Assembly (NCBI GenBank): GCA_900169235.1
Contig: FWCC01000091.1
Location: forward strand, 1 to 64,000
Direction of reading: 5' to 3'
Length of the DNA stretch: 64,000 nt
Source of the DNA: Zarea fungicola
Taxonomy: Eukaryota; Ascomycota; Sordariomycetes; Hypocreales; Cordycipitaceae
Each line of letters opens with the position of its first letter. The stretch's first letter is position 1. Position numbers and translations under genes: made by a program. Below, one piece after another: positions 1 to 10,237 of the stretch. The notes under the pieces are model-generated. The model was not told the DNA's origin and did not search any database. It worked only from the letters and a program-made list of their open reading frames with translations.

Positions 1-307
1 GGTGGGGGCGTGGCACAAGTAGGTATTAAAGACAAAGACAAACGTAAGCAGTCTGCTAGCTCGGCGTGGGTACAGATAAGAACAAGACCAACGCGGCGGA
101 TCGACGTGGCTTAAGATAACGCAAAGACCAAGGACCAAACAGGTGGAACCAGACTATCTGATAAGGAAAATGGCATGGATGTATATTAGTATATTAGATT
201 CGCCTGTCCCGAAATTTCAAGCTTCATGACTGTTTCTATGCATTTATTGTTGCGCGCCTATAATCGCTGACGGCCGCGCCAAAGAAACCCAAACCGGCGC
301 AGCCGCA
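1..307. other. Gene-free left edge, downstream of the HPP gene
   Basis: No coding potential seen. The first 23 bases are almost identical (22 of 23) to a stretch at 57193-57215 in the NRPS/PKS intergenic region, so a dispersed repeat or shared site may begin here. The rest is the presumed 3' flank of the minus-strand HPP gene. Confidence 0.5.
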
Positions 308-1343
308 TTAAAGTCGCCTACACAGTGTCTCTAGTAGCTGAATCTCTTCTTGCGTCAGATACATGTCGTTGGGCACGAGCACATCGCCAGGCCGAATTAT
401 GACCTCGTTTAGATGATGCTTTTGATGAGAGACTTCTGGCAGCGTGGGTGAGCTGCGGCCAGTGCCCGTCTCCGCTGATGCCTGTGCCGGAGCCACGGGC
501 TGTTCGCCCTTTTCAGCGTCCGACGACCTGGATTCGGCCGTCGACGTCTTTTGCGCAGGGACGCCGGCTGGTATTTGGCTTTCCGGGTCATCCTCCTTGG
601 CGCGGTGCAGGATGGGCTTCTTGGCGCGCAGGGACTCGGGGGTCCACCAGTAGATGGGGAAGCGGCGCTCAATGTTGTTGATGAGCAGGGCGACGCTAAT
701 CATGATGGCGCAGCCGAGAATCATGACGGGGACGAGGAACCAGCCGAGGGCGAGGAGGCGGCTGTCGACGACGGCGAGCAGGGCGGTGGCGCCGGCGGGT
801 GGGTGGACGGTCTTGGTGAGGGCCATGACGGCGGTGGCCGAGGCACAGGCAATGGCGCCGCCGACGTACTGGATGCTGTCAAAGTGGTCACTGAGGAGGA
901 AGAGCTTCGCGACGGCGACGCCAATGACAGACGACAGCAACTGGCCGAAGAGGGCATTGCGAGGCTGCGCGAGGGGGGACTCAATGGCGTAGAATTCGAG
1001 GACGGCGGTTGCGCCCTGGGTTCGGTTAGAGGGACGGCGGGATGGACCAGTCAGGTCGAGGTTGGGAACTTACGAAACTGCCAACAATTGCTGGCGTATG
1101 GTGCTTTTCAAACGAGGGAATATGCATGGACACGACTTGAAGAATGATGATGGCGCAAAGGATGCCGACAAAGGCCCAAAAGGTGGGCATGAGGTTGCCG
1201 GTATTGGCGGGCTTGGTTTTACGGTAGCCCAAAAAGTAGGCGACTGGGTATGGAATGTATTTCCATGGCGGCGAGGGGACGACAGGATTGAGGAAGCGAT
1301 CAATGTCAAAGTTCCACGGGTGGTGAGCCGTGGGTCGAGCCAT
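308..1343 (-). CDS. HPP family integral membrane protein
   Basis: Two exons on the minus strand, 1343-1074 and 1015-308, joined over a 58 nt intron (1016-1073) with a GTAAGT donor, a CTAAC branch point and a CAG acceptor, giving 325 residues. The product is a small multi-pass membrane protein with about four hydrophobic segments, the first near residues 50-72 and the others within residues 85-220. The two family hallmarks are visible: SPLAQPRN at 103-110 and the name-giving HPPAGATAL at 161-169. HPP proteins have been linked to nitrite transport in plastids and cyanobacteria; the role in fungi is not established. The C-terminal 100 residues are hydrophilic and low in complexity and probably cytosolic. 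The splice restores the conserved GATAVLEF block, which supports the model strongly. Upstream of the ATG lies a (GGT)n microsatellite at about 1351-1374. Confidence 0.9.
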
Positions 1344-2295
1344 GGTTGTGATGGTGGTGGTGGTGGTGGTGGTGATGGCTCCACAGGCCGTGATGACGAT
1401 GCTCTCACGGGCAAGAGTCGCGTTTATGTCCGCGCAGGGTGGCTGAGACGGGAGCAGTCACTGGAGAGGACTCGGGGATGGAATTTTGAATGGCAGATGA
1501 GCCGTCTATAAGTGTTTTCGAGGTGGACAGAGATTTCTTGTGTTGCTGTAGAAGAGCAAAAGAACAAACATGGAAGGGCAGTATTGAGACTGGGGAAGGA
1601 CTGGACCCACGTCTCCGAACGCCGGGCTGGTGGGCCAAGGGAAATTTTAGCGACTAATTATAATAATGCCTTACTAAAACGAGTAACACGGCATACGACG
1701 CAAGCAGAGGGTTTAGAAAGGCAAGCAGGGTTTACAAAAGGCAAACATGGGATGGTGAACTTGGAAATGATGTAAATTGAATAAATGAATGAATGAATGG
1801 TAGGGATTGATGTTTAGTTTTATCCCTGGTTGAATACTGCTTATTCGCTTGATGGCTGGGCCAAGGGATCGGAGATGGGTCGGAATCAAAGTCGGAAATA
1901 GAAAGATGGGCAGCCGCTGCAATTAATAGCGGGTACTATAGTTTTAATGGGCCTTCTGAGGGTAGTGAAACGGCCAAACCGGTGAAATTGTCAGGACTCA
2001 GCTTTGTTGGTAGCGTGACTCGTCCTGCAGACGTCGGAGGCTGTCTGGTGGCTTTTCATCAATGGGTGGTCTCGGGTACATCGGATCAAGCCACATTAGC
2101 GTACGGAGTACACATTGAGGTACACTGCTGGGCCACGGATGTTTATTTGTTTATTTTACTTCATTTCAAGCCCAAGACCTAATTTGCTACTTCCTAGCTA
2201 AACTTGTTAGTTTTTGAATCATTATCCATCGCAAATGTCATACCGCCGTATTATAACTGGTTGTAGATTGGATCTTGATAATTTCCATCTCTCCC
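1344..2295. other. Intergenic region between HPP gene and coiled-coil gene
   Basis: Promoter side of the HPP gene and 3' side of the next minus-strand gene. It holds a GGT trinucleotide run (about 1351-1374), a short AATG tetranucleotide run (about 1781-1797) and one exact TACGGAGTA motif at 2102-2110. Open frames here are short, overlap each other and show no domain; I see no gene. Confidence 0.5.
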
Positions 2296-3008
2296 CTAGT
2301 ATATCATCAACCTGAGCAAGGACTCGGGCGCCTTCTCAGCCTCCAGGACTTCGGCCATCCGTGCCTTGATCTGGGTAACAGCTTCCAAGTTCCCCTGTAC
2401 GAGGCGAAGCTCCGTTTGCAAGTCGAAGAGTTCCTTTTTAGCCTTGCACTGGGCGACTACAGACAACAGGGTATGGACGGCATTGGTTAGTTCGCTGCAT
2501 ATCAGTCTAGGATTAACAAGTGTTGCAGAAATGCAGCGGAACCTTGGAATGCAACGTACATGAGCGTCGTTACATGGAGGGTATAGCGGTCCATTGCTGC
2601 CACGGCCTGTGCAGCGAGTTGGTCTGGCACGTTGACCCGAATGTGCTGCTCGTAAGAAGACACGAGGTCAATCCAATAACCGGTACCCTCAACTTCGGTG
2701 GTTGGGTAGTTGCTCCGAAGTTCCTGCATGCCTTGTTGCAAAGTTTTTAGAGTCTTCAGAAAGCCGCCTGCGAGGATCTCCGGAAAGGTTGTGCGATTGG
2801 AAAGGTGTGCCTGGAGGATCTCAATTTCGGCCAAACCCTTTGTTAAGAGGCGTAAAAATGCCTTGTCGTAGGACTGATGCCTTTCCAAGTCGGGTAGGCC
2901 GTCAGCGGCTGCGCGAGCGGCGTTTGCTGCGCGAATTACTCTGTCTCTATTACTTTCCATGGTGTTGGGTGAAGGATGCGGCCCGGGGAGGGGGTTTGGC
3001 GGGTTCAC
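2296..3008 (-). CDS. Hypothetical protein with C-terminal coiled coil
   Basis: Two exons, 3008-2560 and 2494-2296, with a 65 nt intron (2495-2559; donor GTACGT, CTGAT branch, GCAG acceptor), giving 215 residues. A second in-frame ATG lies 16 codons in, in a better start context after a proline-rich leader, so the real protein may be 199 residues. I recognise no family. The protein is mostly helical in character. The second exon encodes a heptad-like charged segment (about residues 150-210, rich in Lys/Glu/Leu) that should form a coiled coil. There is no signal peptide or membrane segment. The intron is needed to reach this exon; without it the frame would close after a short unrelated tail. 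Confidence 0.65.
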
Positions 3009-4620
3009 GGCAGGATTGAATCTATATTACCCGAGGTATGAGGCGTCTTTGAGTCGAGCCAACTTGAATTCGCAAATTCGATGCAGAACTTGCAGAACTT
3101 GCAGAACTTGCAGTTGGACAAGCCAGGTAGAGAGGGTTGGAGATATGTCCTGTCAACCAACGCAAATTACATGGATGAGGAATTGCCTACCAACATAAGC
3201 CATTTAATTAAGAGTATCCACCAAGCGCAGCCTGGAGCCAACCAAATGATGAAGCAAGAGCAAGGCTGCATCAAGTATTTGTGCATATTAAGAATTTGTG
3301 CATTCTGTTGTGCGTCCTATTGTCCATTGTGAGCTGCACGGGTCAAGGTACAATGTACCCCTATTAACCCTGACGCCGTCTTTGGTCGGTAGGCGGTCGT
3401 TGGCTGTTTGTAGGTGGTAGGGTGATTGTCGCTGATTCACATTGCCAGGTACGACAAACATGGGGTTCTCCATAAATCCATCCAGTGAATCATTACATTG
3501 CATCACGTCACCTGCGCATTGTTGCATAATAAAATAACCGTTAGTGTCCAGGCGATCGGTTAGCCGTGTGTCTGGCGGCCTGCCCTTGGCCCGTTCCAAG
3601 ATTTGGGTGCATGACGTCGCTGGACCCTGACCATGACCGTGGAGAAGTTGTAGCGGGGGAGGCCCTGGAACTTGCCCATGCCACTGAGCAGGTGCCTGCA
3701 GGCGAGCACATCCTGGTAGAAAGTATGTGTACCTAGCACCCATTTTTATTATCCTTGCTCATCTTTACACAAAAGTTTTAAAATGAAATTAAAGAAGAAA
3801 AAGCATGAATGACTGCGAATTTAATTGGCGCAGGCCAGCTCAACCCGGCTTGGAATTGCCTCATGGTTCACCGTAGATCCGGTTGCCTCAAACACACCCT
3901 GCGGCCTGGTACAGAGTCACTGCTTGCCGCGTAGCCACCGCCGCAACAACTCAGCCACGACGCCTTTTTGCACCACATCGTGACTATGTACGGAGTACTG
4001 CCAGCATTAACGCGTTGATTACGCTGACGGATTATTTCAACATACTACCGGAGGTAGCAAACTTGTCGCAAACTAGTTCCAGGTCCTTGTCATCCCTTTT
4101 CTCACAACCACAAACATGCATAATCAAAAGCAAAAAAGTCTTGATTCCTAAAACTCTCACATATTCTGTCACCATTGCCCCAGGTCCAAGCTGACCTGTT
4201 CCGGCTGCGCCCCGATCCCCGCCTTTAAAGTCTACACAGACAAGCGTCAGTAGTTACTAGCTAGGTAGTTACTATTTACTGGTTACAGGTAGTTAGTAGT
4301 AGTAACCTGGTGCAGACACCCGTCCCGCTTTTTTGATTTTTTGCTCATCCGATAGATCTCTACTCGTCGATTTCCATCCCACGCTTGACTTTTTCACTTT
4401 ATTTTCTTCATCCCAAACTTTACCTCTTCCCCCCCCTCTCACCCTATCGCCACTACCTCAGCCCATCTCGCTACCCCCTCCGATTCACGCCCATCTACCC
4501 TTCTCAGATTGCAAGAGACGTTCCATTCCGGTGGTTCCTCGTCTCCCCACGTCGCCCAAACTGCCCATTCTCGATCGCTCGCGCAAGCTCCGGCGCAAGA
4601 AGCGCAGGTTCCGGAGCAGC
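3009..4620. other. Intergenic region with no supported gene
   Basis: 1.6 kb between a minus-strand gene and the plus-strand NEDD8 protease, so both promoters should lie here. Contents seen: the nonamer repeat (3083-3113), one exact TACGGAGTA at 3989-3997, and a pyrimidine-rich stretch (about 4385-4500) typical of a fungal core promoter/5' UTR. A 151-codon minus-strand open frame at 3288-3743 shows no domain or codon pattern and is not called. Confidence 0.5.
3083..3113. repeat. 9-bp tandem repeat
   Basis: Three head-to-tail copies of the nonamer GCAGAACTT followed by a partial fourth, lying just upstream of the coiled-coil gene. It is a simple slippage repeat. Confidence 0.85.
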
Positions 4621-5530
4621 ATGCCTCTCCGACAACGCATCGCTCGGTTTGGCGATTCTGTACGTGAATAAAATATCCCATTATTGGCCATCCATTACAT
4701 TCCACACTTGACACTTGTGCTAACCGGTGCCTCCGTTGCCCCAATCCCAGCTCTCCACATCCGACAAGCCCTACCTCAGCTACTACGATGCTAGTCTCAC
4801 CGTCAGTGACGTCAAGTCCCTCAAAAACGACTGGCTCAGTGACAATGTCATTACCTTTTGGCAAGAATACCTCGAGCGCGAGACCCTCCCCAGATACCCA
4901 CAGGCACGCATCTGCCTCCTCCGACCCAGCATGGCCTTTCTGCTCATGAGGACCACCGACCTGCGCACCGTCAACAGCACCCTCCCCAACCTCGCCAAGG
5001 CCACCCACATCTTCCTCCCCATCAACGACAACCACAATGTCGGCGATGCAGAGGGCGGCAGTCACTGGTCTCTGCTCCTCGTATCCGTGCTCGACGGCGT
5101 CGCCTTTCACTACGACTCGCTCGGCGGTGCCAACTACTCGGAAGGCAACCTCACCACCCGCAAGCTTGGCCAGGTCCTCGGCAGACAGCTCCGCTTTGTC
5201 AATCTAGAAGACAGCCCTCAGCAGGAAAACGGAAGTGACTGTGGTGTTTTTGTCTGTCTCTTGATGCGTCATCTGCTCGTCAAGCGTCTTCTCAGCGCCA
5301 ATGCCCGCGAAAAGGTATCCATGAGCATGGCGGGCAAAATGGTGGACAGCTATGGTGGCCGCAAGGAGATGCTTCGCATTATTGACAATCTCCGTAAAGA
5401 GGCCGAACGTCGCCGGTCGTAAGTTGCATGCCCTCTAATCTTTCATACCCTCTCTGATCACCACTGACTAACACACCGCAGACGGAGCTCCAGTCCATTC
5501 ACCGACAAGACACCTCCCCGCATCGAGTAG
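4621..5530 (+). CDS. NEDD8-specific cysteine protease (SENP8/DEN1, C48 family)
   Basis: Three exons: 4621-4659, 4751-5418 and 5482-5530; introns of 91 and 63 nt with GTACGT/CAG and GTAAGT/CAG borders; 251 residues. The protein is a single Ulp1-type protease domain. The catalytic set is visible: His118 in GGSHWS, Asp135 in FHYDS, the oxyanion Gln171 and Cys177 in NGSDCGVF. The short length with almost no N-terminal extension is typical of the SENP8/NEDP1/DEN1 branch, which processes NEDD8 and removes it from cullins, rather than of the longer SUMO proteases. The start is set by the first exon, which supplies 13 residues (MPLRQRIARFGDS) before the conserved DASL/DWLSDNVI block. The last exon adds a short Arg/Ser-rich tail. 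Confidence 0.9.
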
Positions 5531-5596
5531 AGCTCGGCAAGCTGGGGAAGGCTTGATCACTTTGACAAGCTTGTGCGCGGTGCATACTCTGGCCAC

Positions 5597-6142
5597 ATGG
5601 ATTCGCCTCCACGGACCCCGACTGCCTTGACACTCGATGTAAACAACTCGTCCAACTCGTCCAACTCGCCAAACTCACCAAACTCACCAAACTCACCAAA
5701 TTCCACAGACACGCGATACTCAAACACCACCTTTGATCCATCCGGGCCTCGCCAGGACAGCTTGAACAAATCAAACAGACTCAACGCCCCCACCAGGCAA
5801 ACTCGTAGCTATACTCGCCAGCTCAGGGACGGTGCACTCCAAGCGCAGCCAAGCCCATGTATCAACAACTCTCAACCACAATTTGTGCCTCATCCTCTTC
5901 CCATGACGCAACCAAGGTATGCGGCACCGCCATCATATATTCCCGTACATCAGACTTGGGTACGCCACTACGAGTACATGTACAATCCCTTTTGCTACGA
6001 ATCATATCCCAACCCTGAACCTGCACCTGCACCTGCACCCAGGCAAGCATATGGAGCTTCAACCTATTCTCGAACGCTTCGAACGTATGGACATGCAACG
6101 TCCCGACATGGCTACCCACGTCGATCTCCATATTTTTCCTAG
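5597..6142 (+). CDS. Hypothetical Pro/Tyr/Asn-rich protein (doubtful)
   Basis: Open frame of 181 codons starting 67 bases after the DEN1 stop. The N-terminal half contains Asn-Ser-rich low complexity encoded by a nonamer repeat; the C-terminal half is rich in Pro, Tyr and Arg, including a PAPAPAP run. No domain is recognised. The opposite strand also has a long open frame, so the reading may be accidental and the stretch could be the 3' UTR of DEN1. There is no signal peptide or membrane segment. Confidence 0.3.
   Translation: MDSPPRTPTALTLDVNNSSNSSNSPNSPNSPNSPNSTDTRYSNTTFDPSGPRQDSLNKSNRLNAPTRQTRSYTRQLRDGALQAQPSPCINNSQPQFVPHPLPMTQPRYAAPPSYIPVHQTWVRHYEYMYNPFCYESYPNPEPAPAPAPRQAYGASTYSRTLRTYGHATSRHGYPRRSPYFS
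5642..5704. repeat. Seven-unit 9-bp tandem array
   Basis: Seven consecutive nonamers: three of the type TCCAACTCG (the first diverged), then three identical CCAAACTCA copies and one diverged copy. If translated on the plus strand it gives repeating Ser-Asn-Ser/Ser-Pro-Asn triplets; its length keeps the frame whatever the copy number. Confidence 0.85.
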
Positions 6143-6332
6143 TGTCTGCCAGTATCGCCGTAGCTTGGACGTTTATTGGATGGATTGTGACGAGTGCTCT
6201 GCATCTGGCTCCAACTGACCACAAGTTAAAGGCACGTCTCCAAAGGCTATTCGCGCAAGCACATGACGGAACATGACAGCGTTTATGATTTGACGTTTCT
6301 TTTTTTTTTTCGATTGACATTGTGACACTACA

Positions 6333-6572
6333 AATGGTACATATATGCATAGCTTTTATGTTTGATAATTCGATAAAATTAATTATGCAAAGAGTCCACC
6401 TGGTGCCTGATTCCTATATGAAGCACTTTCCTGTAGTTGTAATATTTCACTCCAATGGTACATGCATGCATAGCTTTCATGTTGATAATTCGATGAAATT
6501 AATTATGCAAAGACTCCAAACACCATGCCTATATGAAGCACTTTCCTGCAACTGTAATATTTCCTTTTTCCC
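6333..6572. repeat. Direct tandem duplication, unit about 121 bp
   Basis: The block starting AATGGTACAT at 6333 is repeated from 6454. Shared landmarks in both copies are GCATAGCTTT, GATAATTCGAT, AAATTAATTATGCAAAGA, TATATGAAGCACTTTCCTG and TGTAATATTTC. Copies differ at scattered positions and by a few small indels. The duplication lies in the gene-free stretch 6143-6674, about 100 bases past the SLX9 stop, so it may be part of the SLX9 3' UTR. Nothing else was seen in that stretch. Confidence 0.9.
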
Positions 6573-6674
6573 TTGTAGCAGTCACATTTATGCTTTCGTG
6601 ACATTATACTTTTCTTCCCTTGCCGAAAGCTGTTCGTTCCCAGATCAAAGGACAGTAGAGCGGGTTTGGTCAAT

Positions 6675-7388
6675 CTACTTTTGCTGCGCCGCAAATGCCG
6701 GATTCTGCTCCATGGTCGAAGAAATGTACCCTCGCAGCGCCGCCCACCGATTCGACACACCTGGCGCCGGCGTCGCAGTGTTGTTGCTGTCTTGTGTCGA
6801 GGAGACGGTTACCGCTCCCCGCGGCGGCAGCGGTGACGGTGACTGTGTCTCCTGCGTCCTCCCCAGCAGCGCCATGCTTGCTCCAAACCTCGCCATCTCC
6901 CCTTTAACCACCTGCTCCTTTCTCTTGAGCGCACCTTTTTTGCTCTTTAGACTTTTATGTCGAATCTTGCCCTGCAGCGCTTCTATATTTCCTTCCCCCT
7001 CGGCTAATTCGGGCAGTGCATCGGCCAGACTATCCAGCGTCGTTTGTAGATTTTTGTTGGGGTTGCTGCTCCGGCCCCGGCCTGTTCGCTTATTCTTTTG
7101 TGATTTGCCACCGCCGTTCTTGGAGACGCCAGACTCGGCGACGCGCGACATGAAGGAAGAGTGCTTCATGAGCTTCTTGTCCCGCTTGCTCTCGATGAAG
7201 CCATCGGAGACGGCGGCGTCGGCCCGAAAGGTCTTGGCCGGGGCGAGGTGGTGCACCGCGCCCGAGAGGCGCTGCGCGCGAAAGGTGCGTGCCGAGGGCT
7301 TCCTGAGGCCTGGAGGGAGGGGAGCCTGGAGAAGGATGGTTAGTTGTTTTTTTTTCTCTCTTTTCTGGGTTTCAATTGAACGAACCAT
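6675..7388 (-). CDS. Ribosome biogenesis protein SLX9
   Basis: Basic nucleolar-type protein. The block IESKRDKKLMKHSSFMSRV and the C-terminal RHKSLKSKKGALKRKEQVVKGEMARFG match the SLX9 family, which binds pre-40S particles and assists late 18S rRNA maturation and export. As one open frame it is 237 residues. An alternative looks better at the N-terminus: a 60 nt intron (7326-7385) whose 3' end has CTAAC and CTCCAG and whose donor would follow directly after the ATG codon, giving a protein beginning MAPLPPGLRKP, like other fungal SLX9 proteins (217 residues). The 60 nt are stop-free and in frame, so DNA alone cannot decide. No signal peptide; lysine-rich segments are probable nuclear signals. 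Confidence 0.82.
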   Translation of the reverse strand: MVRSIETQKREKKKQLTILLQAPLPPGLRKPSARTFRAQRLSGAVHHLAPAKTFRADAAVSDGFIESKRDKKLMKHSSFMSRVAESGVSKNGGGKSQKNKRTGRGRSSNPNKNLQTTLDSLADALPELAEGEGNIEALQGKIRHKSLKSKKGALKRKEQVVKGEMARFGASMALLGRTQETQSPSPLPPRGAVTVSSTQDSNNTATPAPGVSNRWAALRGYISSTMEQNPAFAAQQK

Positions 7389-7995
7389 GATGGGTGGTTG
7401 ACAGTAATTAAGGTAGCGAAACGTTTATTTGGCCAGCTACTTTCAGAATGATGATGAAAGTTGCGGCGAGCGATAAGAAACTTTTTTTGCGGGCTGATAA
7501 GAAATGGCGGGGAGCCTGTCTGGTCGCTGTTGATTCCGCTACCCTAGAATACCGAAACCCGTGGTTTGCAGGTCAATCATCTCATGAGAGAATGGAGGTT
7601 TCTCGGCATTTTTCATCATTATGATGCAATCTGATTTATTTCCATGTTTTCACAAGCTTTGTTATGCCGTGATTGATTGCCGGAATGGCTGGGGCTGTTG
7701 TCGGGAACGGCGCCGGATTGTCGCCACGGCCAAGACTCGGGGCTATGAGTGGGAACACTACCAGTCCATGCCGCGACACCCGCTTACACCTCACATCACA
7801 CCATATTTGAGTTATTGTTACTTGATGCTTTATAAAAGATTAAATTATTTGTCAATAGAAACCCATCACCGAAAAATATAAAGAGCGCCGACCGTCAGGT
7901 CATCGCAGGACTGTGCCATACTTTGTTACACATTCACAACCAAGTGCAGCCTCTTACCTCAAGACTCGCAATCGTCACCAACCAGCACACACAAC
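7389..7995. other. Divergent promoter region, SLX9 / DUF1348 gene
   Basis: About 600 bases between two divergently oriented genes. No motif or RNA gene recognised. Small open frames in this stretch have no domain support. Confidence 0.5.
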
Positions 7996-8516
7996 ATGTC
8001 TCAAGAATCCAAACCCCCATGCCCTCCATTCACTCGGGAGACGGCCAAGATTAAAGTAAAAGCAGCACAAGACGCATGGAACACAAAGTACATCTGCCCC
8101 CCTGCAAACGCACAATGCATCAAGAGCTAACAGCTTGCCTCAGGAACCCAGACGCCGTCAAAATGGCATACACGCCCGACTCCATCTGGCGCAACCGCGA
8201 CCAGTTCCTCCAAGGCCGCGACGCCATCCGCGAGTTCCTCGCCGCCAAGTGGGCCAAGGAAGACGGCTACCGCCTCCGCAAGGAGCTCTTTGCCTTTACT
8301 GACGACAAGATTGCCGTCCAGTTCTGGTACGAGTGGCACGACGAGGCCGGGCAGTGGTGGCGCACGTACGGGCTCGAGGACTGGACGTTTGCCGCCAACG
8401 GGCTGATGCGGAAGCGCCAGATGAGCGGCAACGATGTCAAGATTGCCGACGAGGAGCGCTGGTTCAAGGACGGGGTGGACGTGAATACCGTGGACATTTC
8501 GGAGCGGCATTGGTAG
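7996..8516 (+). CDS. DUF1348 / NTF2-like family protein
   Basis: Two exons, 7996-8087 and 8144-8516, separated by a 56 nt intron (donor GTACAT, branch GCTAAC, acceptor CAG), giving 154 residues. The start ATG follows a short leader and the spliced join restores the family block AWNTKNPDAV. Characteristic DUF1348 segments are present: SIWRNRDQFLQGR, EFLAAKW and VQFWYEWHD, and the ending VDVNTVDISERHW. The fold is the small cone-shaped NTF2 barrel. Relatives occur across bacteria and fungi as stand-alone cytosolic proteins without a firmly known substrate. The downstream neighbour on the opposite strand (terpene cyclase) converges on it, 182 bases away; I see no functional link. Confidence 0.9.
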
Positions 8517-8698
8517 TGGTCAGGACTTAAGAAAGTTGGAAACCATTAATATTTTACATTGTCATTCCCTGTTGTGAACCCGGCGCTACACCTCGAATCT
8601 CTCCGGCGCCTTTTCCTTGCCTTTTACGGTACATTTTCCGTTCCAGTTTAAAATTCCACTTGCAATGACAAAAAATCCAAAAAATCCAAGAACAAAAA

Positions 8699-10237
8699 TC
8701 AGACGGCACAACTAGTGCGAATAGCATTCACGGCCATGGCTGTAACCACGCCTCGATTGCCAATCTTGAGAGACGAGCTTCCGTACTTGACCATCCACGC
8801 CAGTCCCCAACCGCCATCGAGCTCCTGGGTGGCAAGCAGCGTCTGTACGTCCTCGGAGTTATCCAGACCCAGCGCCTGTGCCGATACGGCTCTTAGTGAG
8901 GCAGCCATGATGTCCTTGTCTCTGCCTATTCGCTGTCCAACTTCAGCTTTGACAAGGCCGGCCAGCTCGTCCAGCTCTGGGTTGTCACACCTGCCACACA
9001 GATCCGCCAGATAATACAGCAGCCATTCTGGCTGGCAGTAGTACCTTGACCCAATCTCGTACGCGCGAGTCTTAAGAATACGGCATAGTTGTTTGAGAGT
9101 AGTTTGGAGCCGGTGCCCTTGACCATTAAGATAAAACAGACGCAGGACATTGGCCGCAACAAAGGGGCAATAGCGACGCCGCACATTATCAAAATATGTC
9201 TGTTTTTAATTCTGTTAGATGATGCAAATCTCATAGACTAGAAAATAAATCGATCCAATAACTTACCATTGGTAGGCCTTCATTAGTCAGGTGCAGCATC
9301 ATTTTATCCATGACCTCCTGCTTCAGCTCCTCATCGACGTCTAGGGTCGACATTGCCAACGAAGTTGTGTCGAGATCATCAGGGAAGCTACACGTCGTGA
9401 AAACGGGAGCTCCAATAAAGTACTGCCAAGTACGTCCCTTGTTATCGAGAGAAACGAGTTCACTACGAATCCAATTAGCGTCGTCCCCCCCAGAGCATTC
9501 TGGGACAGACCATACCTGTTACCAGTACTGTAAAGTATCAACAGCTGAGAGAAATTGTCCTTGAGAGTCATGCCTCCCTCGGTTTCAGAAAATAGGTTTC
9601 TGGACCGTTCTTGCAAGAAATTCGATCCGCGCTGCACAGGGTCTCCAATCAGATTATAGATGCTTGTAACTGTCTCCTCTGAGGTCTTGAAAAGAATGCC
9701 CTTCATGCCCAAGGAGTGGGCTGCCATGACGTTTTCCAGCTTGTCATCGACAAAGACGCAAGAGCTGGCATCGGACTTGATGCGATCCAGCACGAGACTG
9801 TACGATTGTAGCTCTGGCTTGCGACATTTGATAGCCGCAGATGTCAAGACGTTGTCAAAGAGGCCCCAGCTCATGATTTCTGCCTCAATCTCGTCAAAGT
9901 CGGGCTGAGAAATGTTGGAAAAAGCGTGGACTCTGATTTTTGGGCATTCTTGTTTCAGCCGTTTGATTTCTTCAATGAAATAATAGTTTGGCTTTAATGA
10001 TGCCGCAGCTTCACTGAGTGCAGTCTCCAGGGCCCCTTCCGGGAGCTTAAAATCAGTCGAGATGCTGTCGTAGCATTCGCGTTTCGAAACTTTGGCCCTC
10101 TCATAGTCATGCCAGGATAATGAATCAAGGATAGCGCCCAGGGTGTGATGAGATATAGTTCCTGCCTTTTTAAGGGAGTAGGTCATCACGACCCCTCCAA
10201 TGTCAAGAATCAAGTCAGTACAGGTTGCTGTCGACAT
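8699..10237 (-). CDS. HAD-like terpene cyclase (drimane/albicanol synthase type)
   Basis: Three exons: 10237-9516, 9462-9267 and 9199-8699; introns of 53 and 67 nt; 472 residues. The N-terminal half is a haloacid-dehalogenase-like domain: DIGGV with Asp12, the motif III lysine Lys140 in CRKPE, and VDDKLEN at 163-169, which also supplies a DDxxE motif (164-168). The C-terminal half is an all-helical cyclase domain with a class II DxDTT motif, DLDTT at 270-274, and the late block ELDGGWGLAW followed by KYGSS and IGNRG. This pairing is that of the fungal HAD-like terpene cyclases (astellolide AstC, albicanol synthases), which protonate farnesyl diphosphate to make drimane-type sesquiterpenes and in some members remove phosphate. 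The start was taken at MSTATC because upstream in-frame codons lack an ATG. An SDR and an MFS exporter follow within 7 kb. The exact product is not predictable. Confidence 0.85.

Noticed and set aside
3288..3743. 151-codon minus-strand frame
   Set aside because: No start context, domain or splice partner; another frame of the same strand looks equally protein-like over a short part, so at most a relic.
5862..6350. 162-codon minus-strand frame opposite the Pro/Tyr-rich frame
   Set aside because: Cys/Val/Gln composition reflects the reverse of the CACCTG repeat; no domain and no sensible start.
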